Assembly (NCBI GenBank): GCA_025769875.1
Contig: JAGFNK010000518.1
Coordinates: 1 to 36,828, forward strand
From: Russula earlei
Lineage: Eukaryota; Basidiomycota; Agaricomycetes; Russulales; Russulaceae
Direction: 5' to 3'
Length of the DNA stretch: 36,828 nucleotides
The position numbers and the translations under genes are program-made. The notes under the pieces were generated by a model. That model did not search any database and was not told where the DNA came from. It saw nothing but the letters and a program-made list of their open reading frames with translations. Positions 17,593-25,827 of the stretch are shown here, one piece after another. The stretch's first letter is position 1, and the number at the start of each line of letters is the position of its first letter.

Positions 17593-19176
17593 ATGAAAAA
17601 GCTTGCTTTTATCTACCTCAGCTTGTGCTGTTATGCAGCTACAGGTCAGCATCAGCCACCCCACCTGGAAAAACGCGGCCAGGCCACTCAATTAATAGTA
17701 GATGGAAAACCCTTCCTGGTATTGGGAGGTGAGTTATACAATTCCAGCGCTTCCAGCGCAGCATACCTGCAACCCCTTTGGGCGCCATTACAACAAATGC
17801 ATTTGAATACAATACTGGCTTCCGTATCATGGCAATTGATCGAACCCGAAGAAGGAAGGTTTGATTTCTCATTGGTGGATGCCATGCTGCAAGGCGCAAG
17901 GGTTAACCACCTGCACCTCGTATTGCTTTGGTTTGGCACCTGGAAGAATGGCTTATCTCATTATACACCTGATTGGGTGAAGAGAGATACCAAACGATTC
18001 CCGCGTATGGTACTGGAAAATGGAGCATCCACTGAAACCATTAGCCCTTTGAGCGAGAATGCCAATCAGGCCGATGCTAAAGCCTTTGCGGCTTTGATGC
18101 ATCATGTAAAAGCTACGGATGGAATACAGCATACGGTTATCATGGTACAGGTAGAAAATGAAGTGGGATTGATTGGTAGTGCGCGTGATCATTCCGAACG
18201 GGCCAATACCCGGTTTGAAGAACAGGTACCCATGCGGGCGTTGCAAGGCAAACCAGCAGGTACCTGGGCAGAGGTATATGGGCATACGCCTGCTGCTGAC
18301 GAAGCTTTTATGGCCTGGCATTATGCGCGTTACCTGGATGCAGTGGCCGTGGCAGGAAAGGCAGAATATAACCTGCCTATGTATGTAAATACCTGGATTG
18401 TACAACCGGAAGATAAAAAGCCGGGGGATTATCCCAGTGGTGGTCCGCAGGCACATGTACATGGAATATGGAAAACAGGTGCACCCCATATCGATATCAA
18501 AGCGCCGGATATTTATTTGCCTGACTTTACCGGCATTACCAGCCAGTATTATCACGCAAGCTGGAACCCTTTGTTCATCCCTGAGTCATTCTCCGGTAAC
18601 GAAGGCGCAGCCAATGCTTTCTATGCTATTGGTAAACACAATGGCATCGGGTATTCTCCCTTTGGTATTGATAAACCGGAAGAGCATCCCTCCCAAACAC
18701 CACTGGCCAAAGCCTACGATCTGTTACAACAACTAACACCACAGATCACTGCTGCGCAATCGGCAGGGGAGATAACAGCGGTAAGCCTTACACGTAAGGA
18801 TAGTCTACAGGAACTGGAGTTGGGTGGTTATCGCATCAGGGCCGCGCTTCGTACCGATTGGAATGGAGTGATCCAGGCAGATAAAGGCTATGGACTCATC
18901 ATCCATACAGGAGAAGATCGGTTTATAGTAGCCGGGGCCGACATGAATGTAACCTTTGTTCCTGCTACACCCGGGCCCGCCATTGCGGGATTGGCCTCGG
19001 TATGGGAAGGCCGATTTGTAAACAGTGTTTGGAAGCCCGGAAGACTACTCAATGGTGATGATGTAATGATCAGCTACCACCTGGCCGAAGAAGCCACACA
19101 CCACCAAACAGGCACCGGCGCCAAACTGGGCAAGGAGCCTGCTATTTTACAAGTACACTTATACCGATATGAATAA
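17593..19176 (+). CDS. DUF5597 beta-galactosidase-like glycosidase (GH35-like, clan GH-A)
   Basis: This is a 527-aa secreted glycosidase. The ATG at 17593 was chosen because it starts a signal peptide (MKKLAFIYLSLCCYAATGQ); the longer in-frame start lies in non-coding-looking sequence. The TIM barrel has FLVLGGELYNSSASSA, SWQLIEPEEGRFDF and GTWKNG, typical of GH35/GH42-like enzymes. E190 in VQVENEVG is the putative acid/base and E331 in LFIPESFSG the putative nucleophile. A C-terminal DUF5597-type beta domain follows (about residues 375-527). Known relatives act on beta-galactosides, but specificity here is not shown. It overlaps the next gene by 8 bases, and opens the second glycan block. 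Confidence 0.85.
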   Translation: MKKLAFIYLSLCCYAATGQHQPPHLEKRGQATQLIVDGKPFLVLGGELYNSSASSAAYLQPLWAPLQQMHLNTILASVSWQLIEPEEGRFDFSLVDAMLQGARVNHLHLVLLWFGTWKNGLSHYTPDWVKRDTKRFPRMVLENGASTETISPLSENANQADAKAFAALMHHVKATDGIQHTVIMVQVENEVGLIGSARDHSERANTRFEEQVPMRALQGKPAGTWAEVYGHTPAADEAFMAWHYARYLDAVAVAGKAEYNLPMYVNTWIVQPEDKKPGDYPSGGPQAHVHGIWKTGAPHIDIKAPDIYLPDFTGITSQYYHASWNPLFIPESFSGNEGAANAFYAIGKHNGIGYSPFGIDKPEEHPSQTPLAKAYDLLQQLTPQITAAQSAGEITAVSLTRKDSLQELELGGYRIRAALRTDWNGVIQADKGYGLIIHTGEDRFIVAGADMNVTFVPATPGPAIAGLASVWEGRFVNSVWKPGRLLNGDDVMISYHLAEEATHHQTGTGAKLGKEPAILQVHLYRYE

Positions 19177-21265
19177 GAACAAAACGATGCTGTTGGCAGC
19201 CTGTTGCCTTGTCTTATATGGTAAGGCACAGGTATGGCAACGATTAACCAACCCTACGGCCGCTGAAATGCGGGCACAGTTTCAAACACCGCCTATACAG
19301 TATGCGCAAACGATGGACTTTGGTGTAGGCAGAAACCTGGATCCCGATACCATTGCGCACCAGCTGGACCTTATCCACAAACAAGGCATCAATGCCATCA
19401 GCATAGAAGGCGTTCCGGGTGCTCCCTGGCCTTATCTATCAGAGGGCTATATGAAAGGCGTGCAGATGATAGTGAGCGAGCTAAAGAAAAGAGGTATGCA
19501 TCTGTGGATCATCGATGAAGGGCAATACCCCAGTGGCTTTGCCGGTGGACTGATCTCGGAAAAAGCGCCGGAGCTGCGTATGCAGGCATTGGTTATAGCA
19601 CAGCGAATCACCTTAAAAGAAAACGAGGGCATAGACAACCAGCCACTGGATGCCAATACGGTTAGCGCTGTTGCTGTCAATACCCAAACCCATGAAAGCG
19701 AGGTAGTGGATGTTAGTAAGGGCGCCCTGCATTGGGCCGGCCGGCCGGGTAACTGGCAGATAGTATTGGCAGAGCACCGGTTTAAAACAGCCGTTACCCG
19801 TTCAGCCAATAATCCCAAAAGGGTGAAGGATACGTTGCATTCACTGATCGATTACCTGAATCCTGCTGCTACGCGCAAATGGATGGAGTTTACACACGAG
19901 CAATACAAACAGTATGTAGGTAATGAGTTTGGTAAAACGATCCTTGGCTTCAGGGGCGATGAACCTGAGTTTGGTTATACACCCTGGACGCCGGAGTTAC
20001 CGCAGATCTTTCAACAAAAGAAGGGATATGATATCCGGCCTTACCTGGCTTCGTTTCTGATACAAGATCAAACACCACAACAAAAGCTGGCTAAGGCAGA
20101 CTTCTGGGATGTATGGTCCGATCTGTTCCGCGATAATTATTTTAAAATAATAGCTGATTGGTGTGCAGCCAACGGCCTGGAATACACCATGCATATTGAC
20201 CATGAGGATCAGCTGATGAGCCTGGTTCGTAATGAGGGAGATTTCTTTAAAACAATGCGCTACGTACAGATCCCGGGTGTGGATGCCATATGGCACCAGA
20301 TCTGGTACGATAATGCGGCAGACTTCCCCAAGCTGGCTTCTTCTGCGGCGCATATGTATGGCAGGCCACGTTCACTGAGCGAAACCTTTGCAGCGTATAC
20401 TCCTAAGCCTACTGTTAAAGACGCACGCTGGGTATTGAACGAGGAAATGGTAAGAGGCATCAACTTCTTTGAATACATGAACTGGGGCGCTCCTTATCTC
20501 AGGGATACTGCTTTCCCGCCTGTATCAGCTTATATCAACCGTGCTACCTGGTTGCTGGCCAATGGAAAGCCTGCTGCTACAATAGCCTTGTATTGTCCTA
20601 CAGAAAGTATGTGGCTCGGCAATAAAATGGCGGACAGCAGTTTCCGGATGATCAGCAAACAGTTATTGGAGCACCAGCTGGATTTTGATATGGTGGACCG
20701 CCAGGGGATCACCAGCGTATTCAAACTGGTAAAGGGAAAACTGGTGAATGCAAGCGGGCAGGCGTATAGTACGGTGTTGCTTCCCAATATATCCATCATA
20801 CCAGGTGATGTACTGAACAAACTAAAAGCATTTGCTGCAGCAGGTGGCAAGGTCTTGTTTATGGATGGATTGCCGCAACAAAGCTTTACAGGCACATTCG
20901 CACAGGCCAAAGACTTGCCTGCTGCCGATCTTGGTTGGGCATCATCAGTTGAGTATACGCATTTACCCGAAGGCTTTTATAACCAGTTACCGGAGGATGT
21001 ACGCCTGGGCAAAACTGTACCCGGTATCAAGTACCAGCACCGCCAATGGAAGAATGCTGATCTTTACTTCTTCTTTAATGAAGGGGAGAGCGATGAGCAA
21101 ATAGACATTACTGTGGAAGGAAAGGGCAAGGCTTCCTGGTGGGATGCGGATACCGGTTTGGTTACACCTGCTGATGAGGCGCACGCAAGCGCCGGCGCCG
21201 GCCAAACAACAGTGCCCATGCGCATCAATGGATTTGAAACAAAGTTTTTGGTTATTGAACACTAA
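19169..21265 (+). CDS. Large secreted glycoside hydrolase, GH106-like
   Basis: This 698-aa protein has a signal peptide (MNKNKTMLLAACCLVLYGKA) and a TIM-barrel N-terminal half. The motifs RNLDPDTIAHQLDLIHKQGI, HLWIIDEGQYPSGFAGGLIS, FRGDEPEFGYTPWTPELP (E265) and RSLSETFAAY resemble the GH106 alpha-L-rhamnosidase superfamily and related unclassified enzymes. Residues from about 460 form a segment like a glutamine-amidotransferase-type domain (SIIPGDVLNKLKAFAAAGGK) and a C-terminal beta domain. Its start overlaps the DUF5597 gene by 8 bases, and a GH28 gene begins 8 bases after it. Rhamnosidase activity would fit a pectin side-chain substrate together with GH28, but the family call is by motif memory only. 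Confidence 0.6.
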   Translation: MNKNKTMLLAACCLVLYGKAQVWQRLTNPTAAEMRAQFQTPPIQYAQTMDFGVGRNLDPDTIAHQLDLIHKQGINAISIEGVPGAPWPYLSEGYMKGVQMIVSELKKRGMHLWIIDEGQYPSGFAGGLISEKAPELRMQALVIAQRITLKENEGIDNQPLDANTVSAVAVNTQTHESEVVDVSKGALHWAGRPGNWQIVLAEHRFKTAVTRSANNPKRVKDTLHSLIDYLNPAATRKWMEFTHEQYKQYVGNEFGKTILGFRGDEPEFGYTPWTPELPQIFQQKKGYDIRPYLASFLIQDQTPQQKLAKADFWDVWSDLFRDNYFKIIADWCAANGLEYTMHIDHEDQLMSLVRNEGDFFKTMRYVQIPGVDAIWHQIWYDNAADFPKLASSAAHMYGRPRSLSETFAAYTPKPTVKDARWVLNEEMVRGINFFEYMNWGAPYLRDTAFPPVSAYINRATWLLANGKPAATIALYCPTESMWLGNKMADSSFRMISKQLLEHQLDFDMVDRQGITSVFKLVKGKLVNASGQAYSTVLLPNISIIPGDVLNKLKAFAAAGGKVLFMDGLPQQSFTGTFAQAKDLPAADLGWASSVEYTHLPEGFYNQLPEDVRLGKTVPGIKYQHRQWKNADLYFFFNEGESDEQIDITVEGKGKASWWDADTGLVTPADEAHASAGAGQTTVPMRINGFETKFLVIEH

Positions 21266-21273
21266 TCATCATC

Positions 21274-22488
21274 ATGAAAAGATACGCTCTTCTTTTACTA
21301 TCTGTTTGTATTGGAATACTATTGTTGTCATTCCGTGTCAGGCCCGTTAAAGAATTTGTGATAACAGATTATGGAGCCATAAGCGATACAACAACCATTA
21401 ATACACTTGCTATTCAAAAGGCAATAGATGCCTGTACCGCTGCGGGTGGCGGGGTAGTAGTGATCCCTAAGGGCAATTATCTGAGCGGTGCTATCTTCTT
21501 AAAACAAAACGTGAGCCTGCGTGTGGACAAGGATGGGGTTTTAAAGGGTTCTGTTAACCCGGATGATTATCCTGCCATTGATACAAGATGGGAGGGCGAA
21601 GAGCGAAAATGGAGTGCCTGCCTCGTGAATGCAGATGGCTTGCATGGTATCCGCTTATACGGGGAGGGTACAATAGATGGTTCAGGAGAAGTGTGGACAA
21701 AGAGAGGCTGGAAGGGATTGCCTTATGGCAAGCCGAGATTAATAGGTATTCAAAACTGTAAGGATATAACCATAGAAGCATTGCAATTGCATAACCAGGC
21801 ATCCTGGTGTTTGTTTGTGTTGTATAGTAAAAACGTTAAAGCTGATAAGCTGCATATAACAGCTGATCATAACATACCCAGCTCAGATGGGATGGACTTT
21901 GATTCTGATAACGGTATCCATGTAACGGGTTGTTTTATTGATGTGAATGATGATTGTATCTCCATCAAATCAGGAAAGGATGAAGATGGGTTGCGCGTGA
22001 ACCGGCCTTCCGAAAACATCCTGATCGAAAACTGTGTGTTTGGTTATGGGCATGGGGGGGTGGCCATGGGTAGTGAAACCTCGGGTGGTATCCGGAATGT
22101 GTTGGTGCAGAACTGTACAATGGAAGCGGAGAACTGGGCGCCCATCCGGTTTAAAACACAACCCAGCCGCAGCGGAGTGGTGGAGAATATTACTTACAAA
22201 AACATCAAGCTCATCAATACCCGCAAAGCGGTGGAGTTTAATATGGCATGGCGGATGGTAAACCCAAGACCGGCTGCTAAAGTATTGCCGGTAGTAAGGA
22301 ATATACAACTGATCAATATCAGCGGAACAGTCAAAACAGTAGGAGACATGCATGGATTACCGGGCAGCCCTATTGATGGGGTAAAGTTTACCAACTGCGA
22401 GTTAACAGCAGGCAAGGGCCTGGTAATGGAAGAGGTGGTTAATATTGATACAACAGGGTTGAAGGTGCATTTGGTGAAGGAAAATTAG
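21274..22488 (+). CDS. GH28 polygalacturonase-family enzyme, canonical active site
   Basis: This 404-aa exported beta-helix enzyme has an N-terminal hydrophobic segment (residues 5-20, signal peptide or anchor) followed by EFVITDYGAISDTTTINTLA. The full GH28 catalytic set is present: D205 (SSDGMDFD), D226/D227 (VNDDCISIKSGKDEDG), H260 (GYGHGGVAMGSETSGG) and R292-F293-K294 (PIRFKTQ). Members hydrolyse alpha-1,4-galacturonosyl or related pectic links by inversion. It is last in the three-gene unit with DUF5597 and GH106-like enzymes, suggesting a pectic or rhamnose/galactose-containing substrate. It is convergent with the HepT gene, with a 14-base gap. Confidence 0.93.
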   Translation: MKRYALLLLSVCIGILLLSFRVRPVKEFVITDYGAISDTTTINTLAIQKAIDACTAAGGGVVVIPKGNYLSGAIFLKQNVSLRVDKDGVLKGSVNPDDYPAIDTRWEGEERKWSACLVNADGLHGIRLYGEGTIDGSGEVWTKRGWKGLPYGKPRLIGIQNCKDITIEALQLHNQASWCLFVLYSKNVKADKLHITADHNIPSSDGMDFDSDNGIHVTGCFIDVNDDCISIKSGKDEDGLRVNRPSENILIENCVFGYGHGGVAMGSETSGGIRNVLVQNCTMEAENWAPIRFKTQPSRSGVVENITYKNIKLINTRKAVEFNMAWRMVNPRPAAKVLPVVRNIQLINISGTVKTVGDMHGLPGSPIDGVKFTNCELTAGKGLVMEEVVNIDTTGLKVHLVKEN

Positions 22489-22502
22489 TCATCTTATTCC
22501 TT

Positions 22503-22841
22503 TTATGGGAAATGGCGTTGAATGGCCTCTTTTAAAGAAGGGAGGTCGTTAATGATTACCTGCCAAACAAGATTTACATCTACACCGAAATATTCATGTA
22601 TAAGGATATGGCGCATGCCGATGATTTGGTTCCACTCAATTTCTGTAAATAGTTGCTTTGTCTCGGTAGTGATATAATTAGCAGCTTCCCCTATAATTTC
22701 TATTTGCTTAATAGATGCAAAGCGCATCATCGAATTGTTCAGAAAATCTTTCAATTCAATACCTGTAGTATAACGCTCAATTTCAGCGATGGCATCCAAT
22801 ATATGACTTAGTCTTTGCTTGTCACCTATGCTGCCTTTCAT
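22503..22841 (-). CDS. hepT: HepT-like HEPN toxin (DUF86)
   Basis: This 112-aa all-helical HEPN protein is of the HepT/DUF86 group. The RX4HXY motif is intact at R77-H82-Y84 (RHILIHEY). In characterised HepT/MntA systems this motif is the RNase centre, and the Tyr is the residue AMPylated by the partner to neutralise the toxin. The C-terminal string FGVDVNLVWQVIINDLPSLK is typical. It lies 33 bases downstream of the nucleotidyltransferase gene on the minus strand, the normal antitoxin-first order. There is no sign of truncation. Confidence 0.9.
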   Translation of the reverse strand: MKGSIGDKQRLSHILDAIAEIERYTTGIELKDFLNNSMMRFASIKQIEIIGEAANYITTETKQLFTEIEWNQIIGMRHILIHEYFGVDVNLVWQVIINDLPSLKEAIQRHFP

Positions 22842-22874
22842 TTGTGTAATGTTTATAACTGTGACCTGTTATAC

Positions 22875-23189
22875 TTATAATGCTGGATTCTTTTCTAAAG
22901 AATCATAGATCAGCTGCTTGTCCTTATTGATGAAGGGTAACAGATGTTTGGAGATGGCCTGGGAAGATACCAGATCGACTGTTTTATTTAATTGCTGCTC
23001 CAGATCAAGTTTCATTTGTACAAATCCAAACCCAATATGCCGGGAGTAGTCGAGGTCTACCAATATATCAATATCGCTGTTATTGTCAGCTTCGCTTCTT
23101 GAATAAGAACCAAAAAGGTAGGCTTTCAATACAGGTTTACCGGAAAAGTATTTCCGGATAAGTGATATGTCTTTCTCTTTCAAGAACAT
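22875..23189 (-). CDS. mntA: MntA-like minimal nucleotidyltransferase antitoxin
   Basis: This 104-aa protein is a minimal nucleotidyltransferase. The motif GSX10DXD is complete: G27-S28, then D39-I-D41 in LFGSYSRSEADNNSDIDILV. A basic C-terminal helix region follows (KLDLEQQLNKTVDLVSSQ). In the type VII HepT/MntA systems this enzyme adds AMP to the HEPN toxin and blocks its RNase activity. It is the first gene of a two-gene minus-strand operon. A TACATTTG element ends only 4 bases before its ATG, raising the possibility of a leaderless transcript. The function is well supported by the adjacent HEPN gene. Confidence 0.9.
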   Translation of the reverse strand: MFLKEKDISLIRKYFSGKPVLKAYLFGSYSRSEADNNSDIDILVDLDYSRHIGFGFVQMKLDLEQQLNKTVDLVSSQAISKHLLPFINKDKQLIYDSLEKNPAL

Positions 23190-23193
23190 ATAG

Positions 23194-23201
23194 CAAATGT
23201 A
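23194..23201 (-). promoter_or_regulatory. -7 element for the mntA-hepT operon
   Basis: On the minus strand TACATTTG matches the Bacteroidota -7 consensus TAnnTTTG. The ATG of mntA begins 4 bases later (23189), so transcription would start at or within the start codon. A clear -33 TTTG at the usual distance is not seen. Confidence 0.5.
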
Positions 23202-23300
23202 TCATTTTTTTGAGAAATGGGTATTTGTTGCAACATCTCAGTATTTCCCCAAATCGATACCCCTGCTCTCTCAAATCTCCCATCCACCATATCCCGGTAC

Positions 23301-23308
23301 TACCTTTG
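23301..23308 (+). promoter_or_regulatory. -7 element upstream of the SDR pseudogene
   Basis: TACCTTTG matches the Bacteroidota -7 consensus TAnnTTTG and lies 35 bases before the SDR start codon. No good -33 element is visible. Confidence 0.5.
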
Positions 23309-23343
23309 CACGCAATCATTTCATTTTACCTAATTCGTTCAAT

Positions 23344-24137
23344 ATGGACTTACAGATCACCAACAAAAAAGCATTGGTTACCGGCTCCACAGCCGGTATT
23401 GGTTACAGCATCGCCAAACATCTGGCATTGGAAGGTGCAGTAGTGGTAATGAATGGCCGCACAGAAAAGCGTGTACAGGATGCTATTGAACAGTTAACCA
23501 CTGAAACAGGTTCCACACAGATCAGTGGCGTTGTGGCTGATTTTCCAAACCGGAAGAAATAGAAAGACTCATTAAACAGTTGCCTGATATTGATATATTG
23601 GTAAACAATGTGGGCATCTTTGAACCCAAAGAATTCAGGGATATTAGTGATGCGGATTGGGTTCGCTTTTTTGAAGTGAATGTATTAAGCGGTATCCGCT
23701 TATCACGCGCCTACTTTGATAAGATGCTGCAACAGAACTAGGGTCGCATCATCTTTATCTCCAGCGAATCAGGTGTGTTTATCCCATCGGAAATGATCCA
23801 TTATGGCATGACCAAAACAGCCCAGCTGGCCGTAGCGCGTGGCCTGGCCGAACTAACAAAAGGTACCGGCGTAACAGTCAATACGGTATTGCCCGGGCCA
23901 ACAAAGTCAGAAGGGGTGGGAGGCTTTTTGGATAACCTCGCGGCAGACCAGGGTAAAACAGCAGAACAGGTGGAAACAGATTTCTTTACACATATGCGCC
24001 CCACTTCTTTGGTACAACGCTTTTTAAGTACCGATGAGATCGCCAATATGGTCACATACCTCGCCAGCCCGCTTTCATCAGCTACCAATGGCGCTGCTTT
24101 GCGTGCAGAAGGTGGTTTGATCAGGAGTATTTACTGA
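23344..24137 (+). pseudogene. Short-chain dehydrogenase/reductase, two lesions
   Basis: This is an SDR-family NAD(P)-dependent oxidoreductase broken twice. The N-terminal part from ATG 23344 carries the Rossmann motif ALVTGSTAGIGYSIAKHLAL and reads to a TAG at 23560. Homology continues one frame over from about 23547 (PEEIERLIKQLPDIDILVNN, then VGIFEP), pointing to loss of one base in the TTTT run at 23541-23544. In that second frame an in-frame TAG at 23739-23741 falls just before GRIIFISSESG, where relatives often have Trp (TGG to TAG). After it come the catalytic Tyr/Lys motif IHYGMTKTAQLAV and an intact C-terminus. Restored length would be about 264 aa, normal for SDR. Two independent lesions make a real pseudogene more likely than a read error. 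Confidence 0.85.
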
Positions 24138-24146
24138 TGATTGTCA

Positions 24147-24175
24147 GGACAAGGGTTATTCAGCAACCCTTGTCC
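24147..24175. terminator. Convergent hairpin terminator
   Basis: The arms GGACAAGGGTT (24147-24157) and AACCCTTGTCC (24165-24175) are perfect complements around a 7-base loop. They lie between the convergent SDR pseudogene and DUF2147 gene and overlap the last codons of DUF2147. This likely stops transcription from both sides, though a U-tract is weak. Confidence 0.6.
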
Positions 24176-24614
24176 AAACAGTAGTGCGTCCAAACAATGA
24201 AATGCCAATATAGCCTCTTATGTTTAGCGTATTGCCCTCAAGGGTCATTTTACAACTATAGGTCTTCCCGTTTTTAGGGTCATAAATGGTACCATCTGTA
24301 TAAGTATCCTTATCCCTGCTAAAACCTTTTAGTATCACAAGGCCCATAATGCCCTGCGTACGCAATTGTTCAGTAGGGTTATGGTCATCCAGCTTCGGCT
24401 TCCCATTAAGCAATGGCTCTTTCAGCCAAATAATTTTACCATAAAATTTACCGTCGCCGCTCTTATAGATGTGTATTTTAGCCTCCTTATTGGCATCCTG
24501 CCACAACCCCTCCACCGGGGCAGCCTGTGTATGGCCGGAATACACCACGCCCACTAACAGGCACAATAAAAGGATTCTAACAGTGATTTTGTTCAGCAAG
24601 TGTTTCATATGCAT
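24156..24614 (-). CDS. DUF2147 family exported protein
   Basis: This 152-aa exported protein has a signal peptide (hydrophobic ILLLCLLVGVV, cleavage near residue 30 after HTQA). The DUF2147 domain follows: PVEGLWQDANKEAKIHIYKS, GDGKFYGKIIWLKEPL, GTIYDPKNGKTYSCKMTLEG and GYIGISLFGRTTVWTRV. The family is a small predicted periplasmic beta-barrel fold of unknown activity. ATG 24614 or the ATG two codons later may be used. It is alone on its strand and convergent with the SDR pseudogene. The 166 bases upstream hold short repeats and a site resembling those near the AraC promoter. Confidence 0.88.
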   Translation of the reverse strand: MHMKHLLNKITVRILLLCLLVGVVYSGHTQAAPVEGLWQDANKEAKIHIYKSGDGKFYGKIIWLKEPLLNGKPKLDDHNPTEQLRTQGIMGLVILKGFSRDKDTYTDGTIYDPKNGKTYSCKMTLEGNTLNIRGYIGISLFGRTTVWTRVAE

Positions 24615-24662
24615 CGTTATTAGGCAAGTACTGTAAAAATTGTACCACTAATCAAACCGGTA

Positions 24663-24700
24663 ACCAGTAACTGGAAACCAGTAACCGGCAACTGGTAACG
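24663..24700. repeat. Short 14-bp tandem-like repeat
   Basis: The units ACCAGTAACTGGAA (24663-24676) and ACCAGTAACCGGCA (24677-24690) are followed by the partial unit ACTGGTAACG. They lie in the gap upstream of DUF2147. The units are self-complementary in part (CCAGTAACTGG, CCAGT/ACTGG), so small hairpins can form. This looks like decayed intergenic repeat DNA. Confidence 0.55.
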
Positions 24701-24757
24701 TATAATCGAAATTAGAAAGGCCCCCGCCCCCTCCAAAGGGCAGGGTGGCGGCAATAT

Positions 24758-24774
24758 TGGTCAAAAGTTCGGAT
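24758..24774 (+). promoter_or_regulatory. Possible third AraC-type half-site
   Basis: TGGTCAAAAGTTCGGAT matches 15 of 17 bases of TGGTCAAAAAGTCGGAT, the minus-strand reading of part of the divergent AraC/fadL intergenic region. It lies just beyond the 3' end of the AraC gene and 144 bases upstream of DUF2147. A regulator site is inferred. Confidence 0.3.
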
Positions 24775-24780
24775 AAACAA

Positions 24781-25675
24781 CTATCGCTCCGGAAGAACGC
24801 GAAACTGGGAAGGAGAATACCCGGTATGTTTCTTAAAGAATTTACCAAAAGAAGACTGGTCAGGGAAATGCAGGCTGTTCGCCACCTCAGCCACCCCAAT
24901 ACCCGAATTATGCAGAACTACTTTTGCCTCCAGTATAATAGCCTCATCAATCCACTCGCCCGCCGTTTTACCCGTCACTTCCTTCACCGTCTCAGTCAGG
25001 TGTTTGGAGCTAACAAAAAGCTGCTCCGCATAAAAATGAACGGTCCGCTGCTCACGGTAATGCCGGAAAACAAGGTTACGGAAATCAGTACTCAGCTCCT
25101 GTTTACGGCTCTGCTTTTTTTTGTACGATCACATGGTGCTTATCATACAGGTCCGCTATCACATACAGCATAGTCGTCAATATGCTCTGGCATATCTGGG
25201 CATGGTAACTGTTCCCCTCATCCTTCAGTGCCAGCTCAATAAAACCCAGCATTTGCAGTATAACAGCGCCACCCGGGCCATCATTATAAATAACAGGAAC
25301 AGCAGTGGTTTTAAAGAAATTAAACGACTCCACAAACAAACTGTTGTTGTGCTGCTCCGCCAGGAAATCTGTCGAAAACACAAGGAAACGGCAAAGAAAA
25401 TCATCGCTCGCGCTATGAATGCGCAGTATATGAAAAGGGGTGGCCATTAATAAAGCCCCCGGCCTCGCCTCAAAAGTTTGCAGGTTCACTTCTACCTGCG
25501 CCCATCCACTGGTACAAATACCAATAATATACCCACCCGAACGATACGGATGTTCACTCAGGGTAAGCAATTGCCGCTCCTCCGTAATAAAGAAATCCGC
25601 ATTAATAGAATGATGAGCATACAATTCTGCGAACTTCTGAAGCGTCAGTTGTGCAATCTTTTTATTGACCATCAT
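24781..25675 (-). pseudogene. AraC-family transcriptional regulator, split at a homopolymer
   Basis: This AraC/XylS-type regulator would be about 297 aa. The N-terminal cupin-like sensing domain (MVNKKIAQLTLQKFAELYAH, then YIIGICTSGWAQVEV) reads from 25675 to a stop at 25103-25105. The C-terminal double helix-turn-helix (YAEQLFVSSKHLTETVKEVT, AKVVLHNSGIGVAEVANSLH, FGKFFKKHTGYSPSQFRV) is intact in another frame down to 24781. The frames meet at an A8 run (T8 on the + strand, 25115-25122). One A fewer would give a continuous protein. The start is placed at the MM pair near 25675, where relatives begin, not at the in-frame ATG at 25765. The break falls in the interdomain linker. Slippage, phase variation, decay or read error are all possible. 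Confidence 0.8.
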
Positions 25676-25718
25676 AGCAATCCGGTTCAAAACAATGCAA
25701 TTTAAAAAGAAAAGCCTT

Positions 25719-25749
25719 CCTATCCGACTTTTTGACCAGCCTATCCGAC
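25719..25749. promoter_or_regulatory. Direct repeat spaced 21 bp, candidate AraC-type operator
   Basis: CCTATCCGAC occurs at 25719-25728 and again at 25740-25749, start-to-start 21 bp (two helical turns), the spacing used by many AraC-family dimers. It lies between the divergent AraC gene and the fadL-type gene, ending 9 bases before the putative -33 element of the latter. Activation of the porin operon and/or autoregulation is inferred. Confidence 0.5.
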
Positions 25750-25758
25750 ATCCGAACC

Positions 25759-25789
25759 TTTGCACGGTTATTGTATGCCGGTAACTTCG
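25759..25789 (+). promoter_or_regulatory. Putative promoter of the FadL-SGNH operon
   Basis: A -33-like TTTG at 25759-25762 is followed by 19 bases and TAACTTCG at 25782-25789, one base off the -7 consensus TAnnTTTG. The ATG of the porin gene is at 25828. Confidence 0.45.
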
Positions 25790-25827
25790 TATGCAACAAT
25801 TTTATTACTTACATAATTCTAACGATC

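Noticed and set aside
17953..18555. 200-codon open frame on the minus strand
   Set aside because: It is antisense to the DUF5597 enzyme, with no recognisable domain and no leader.
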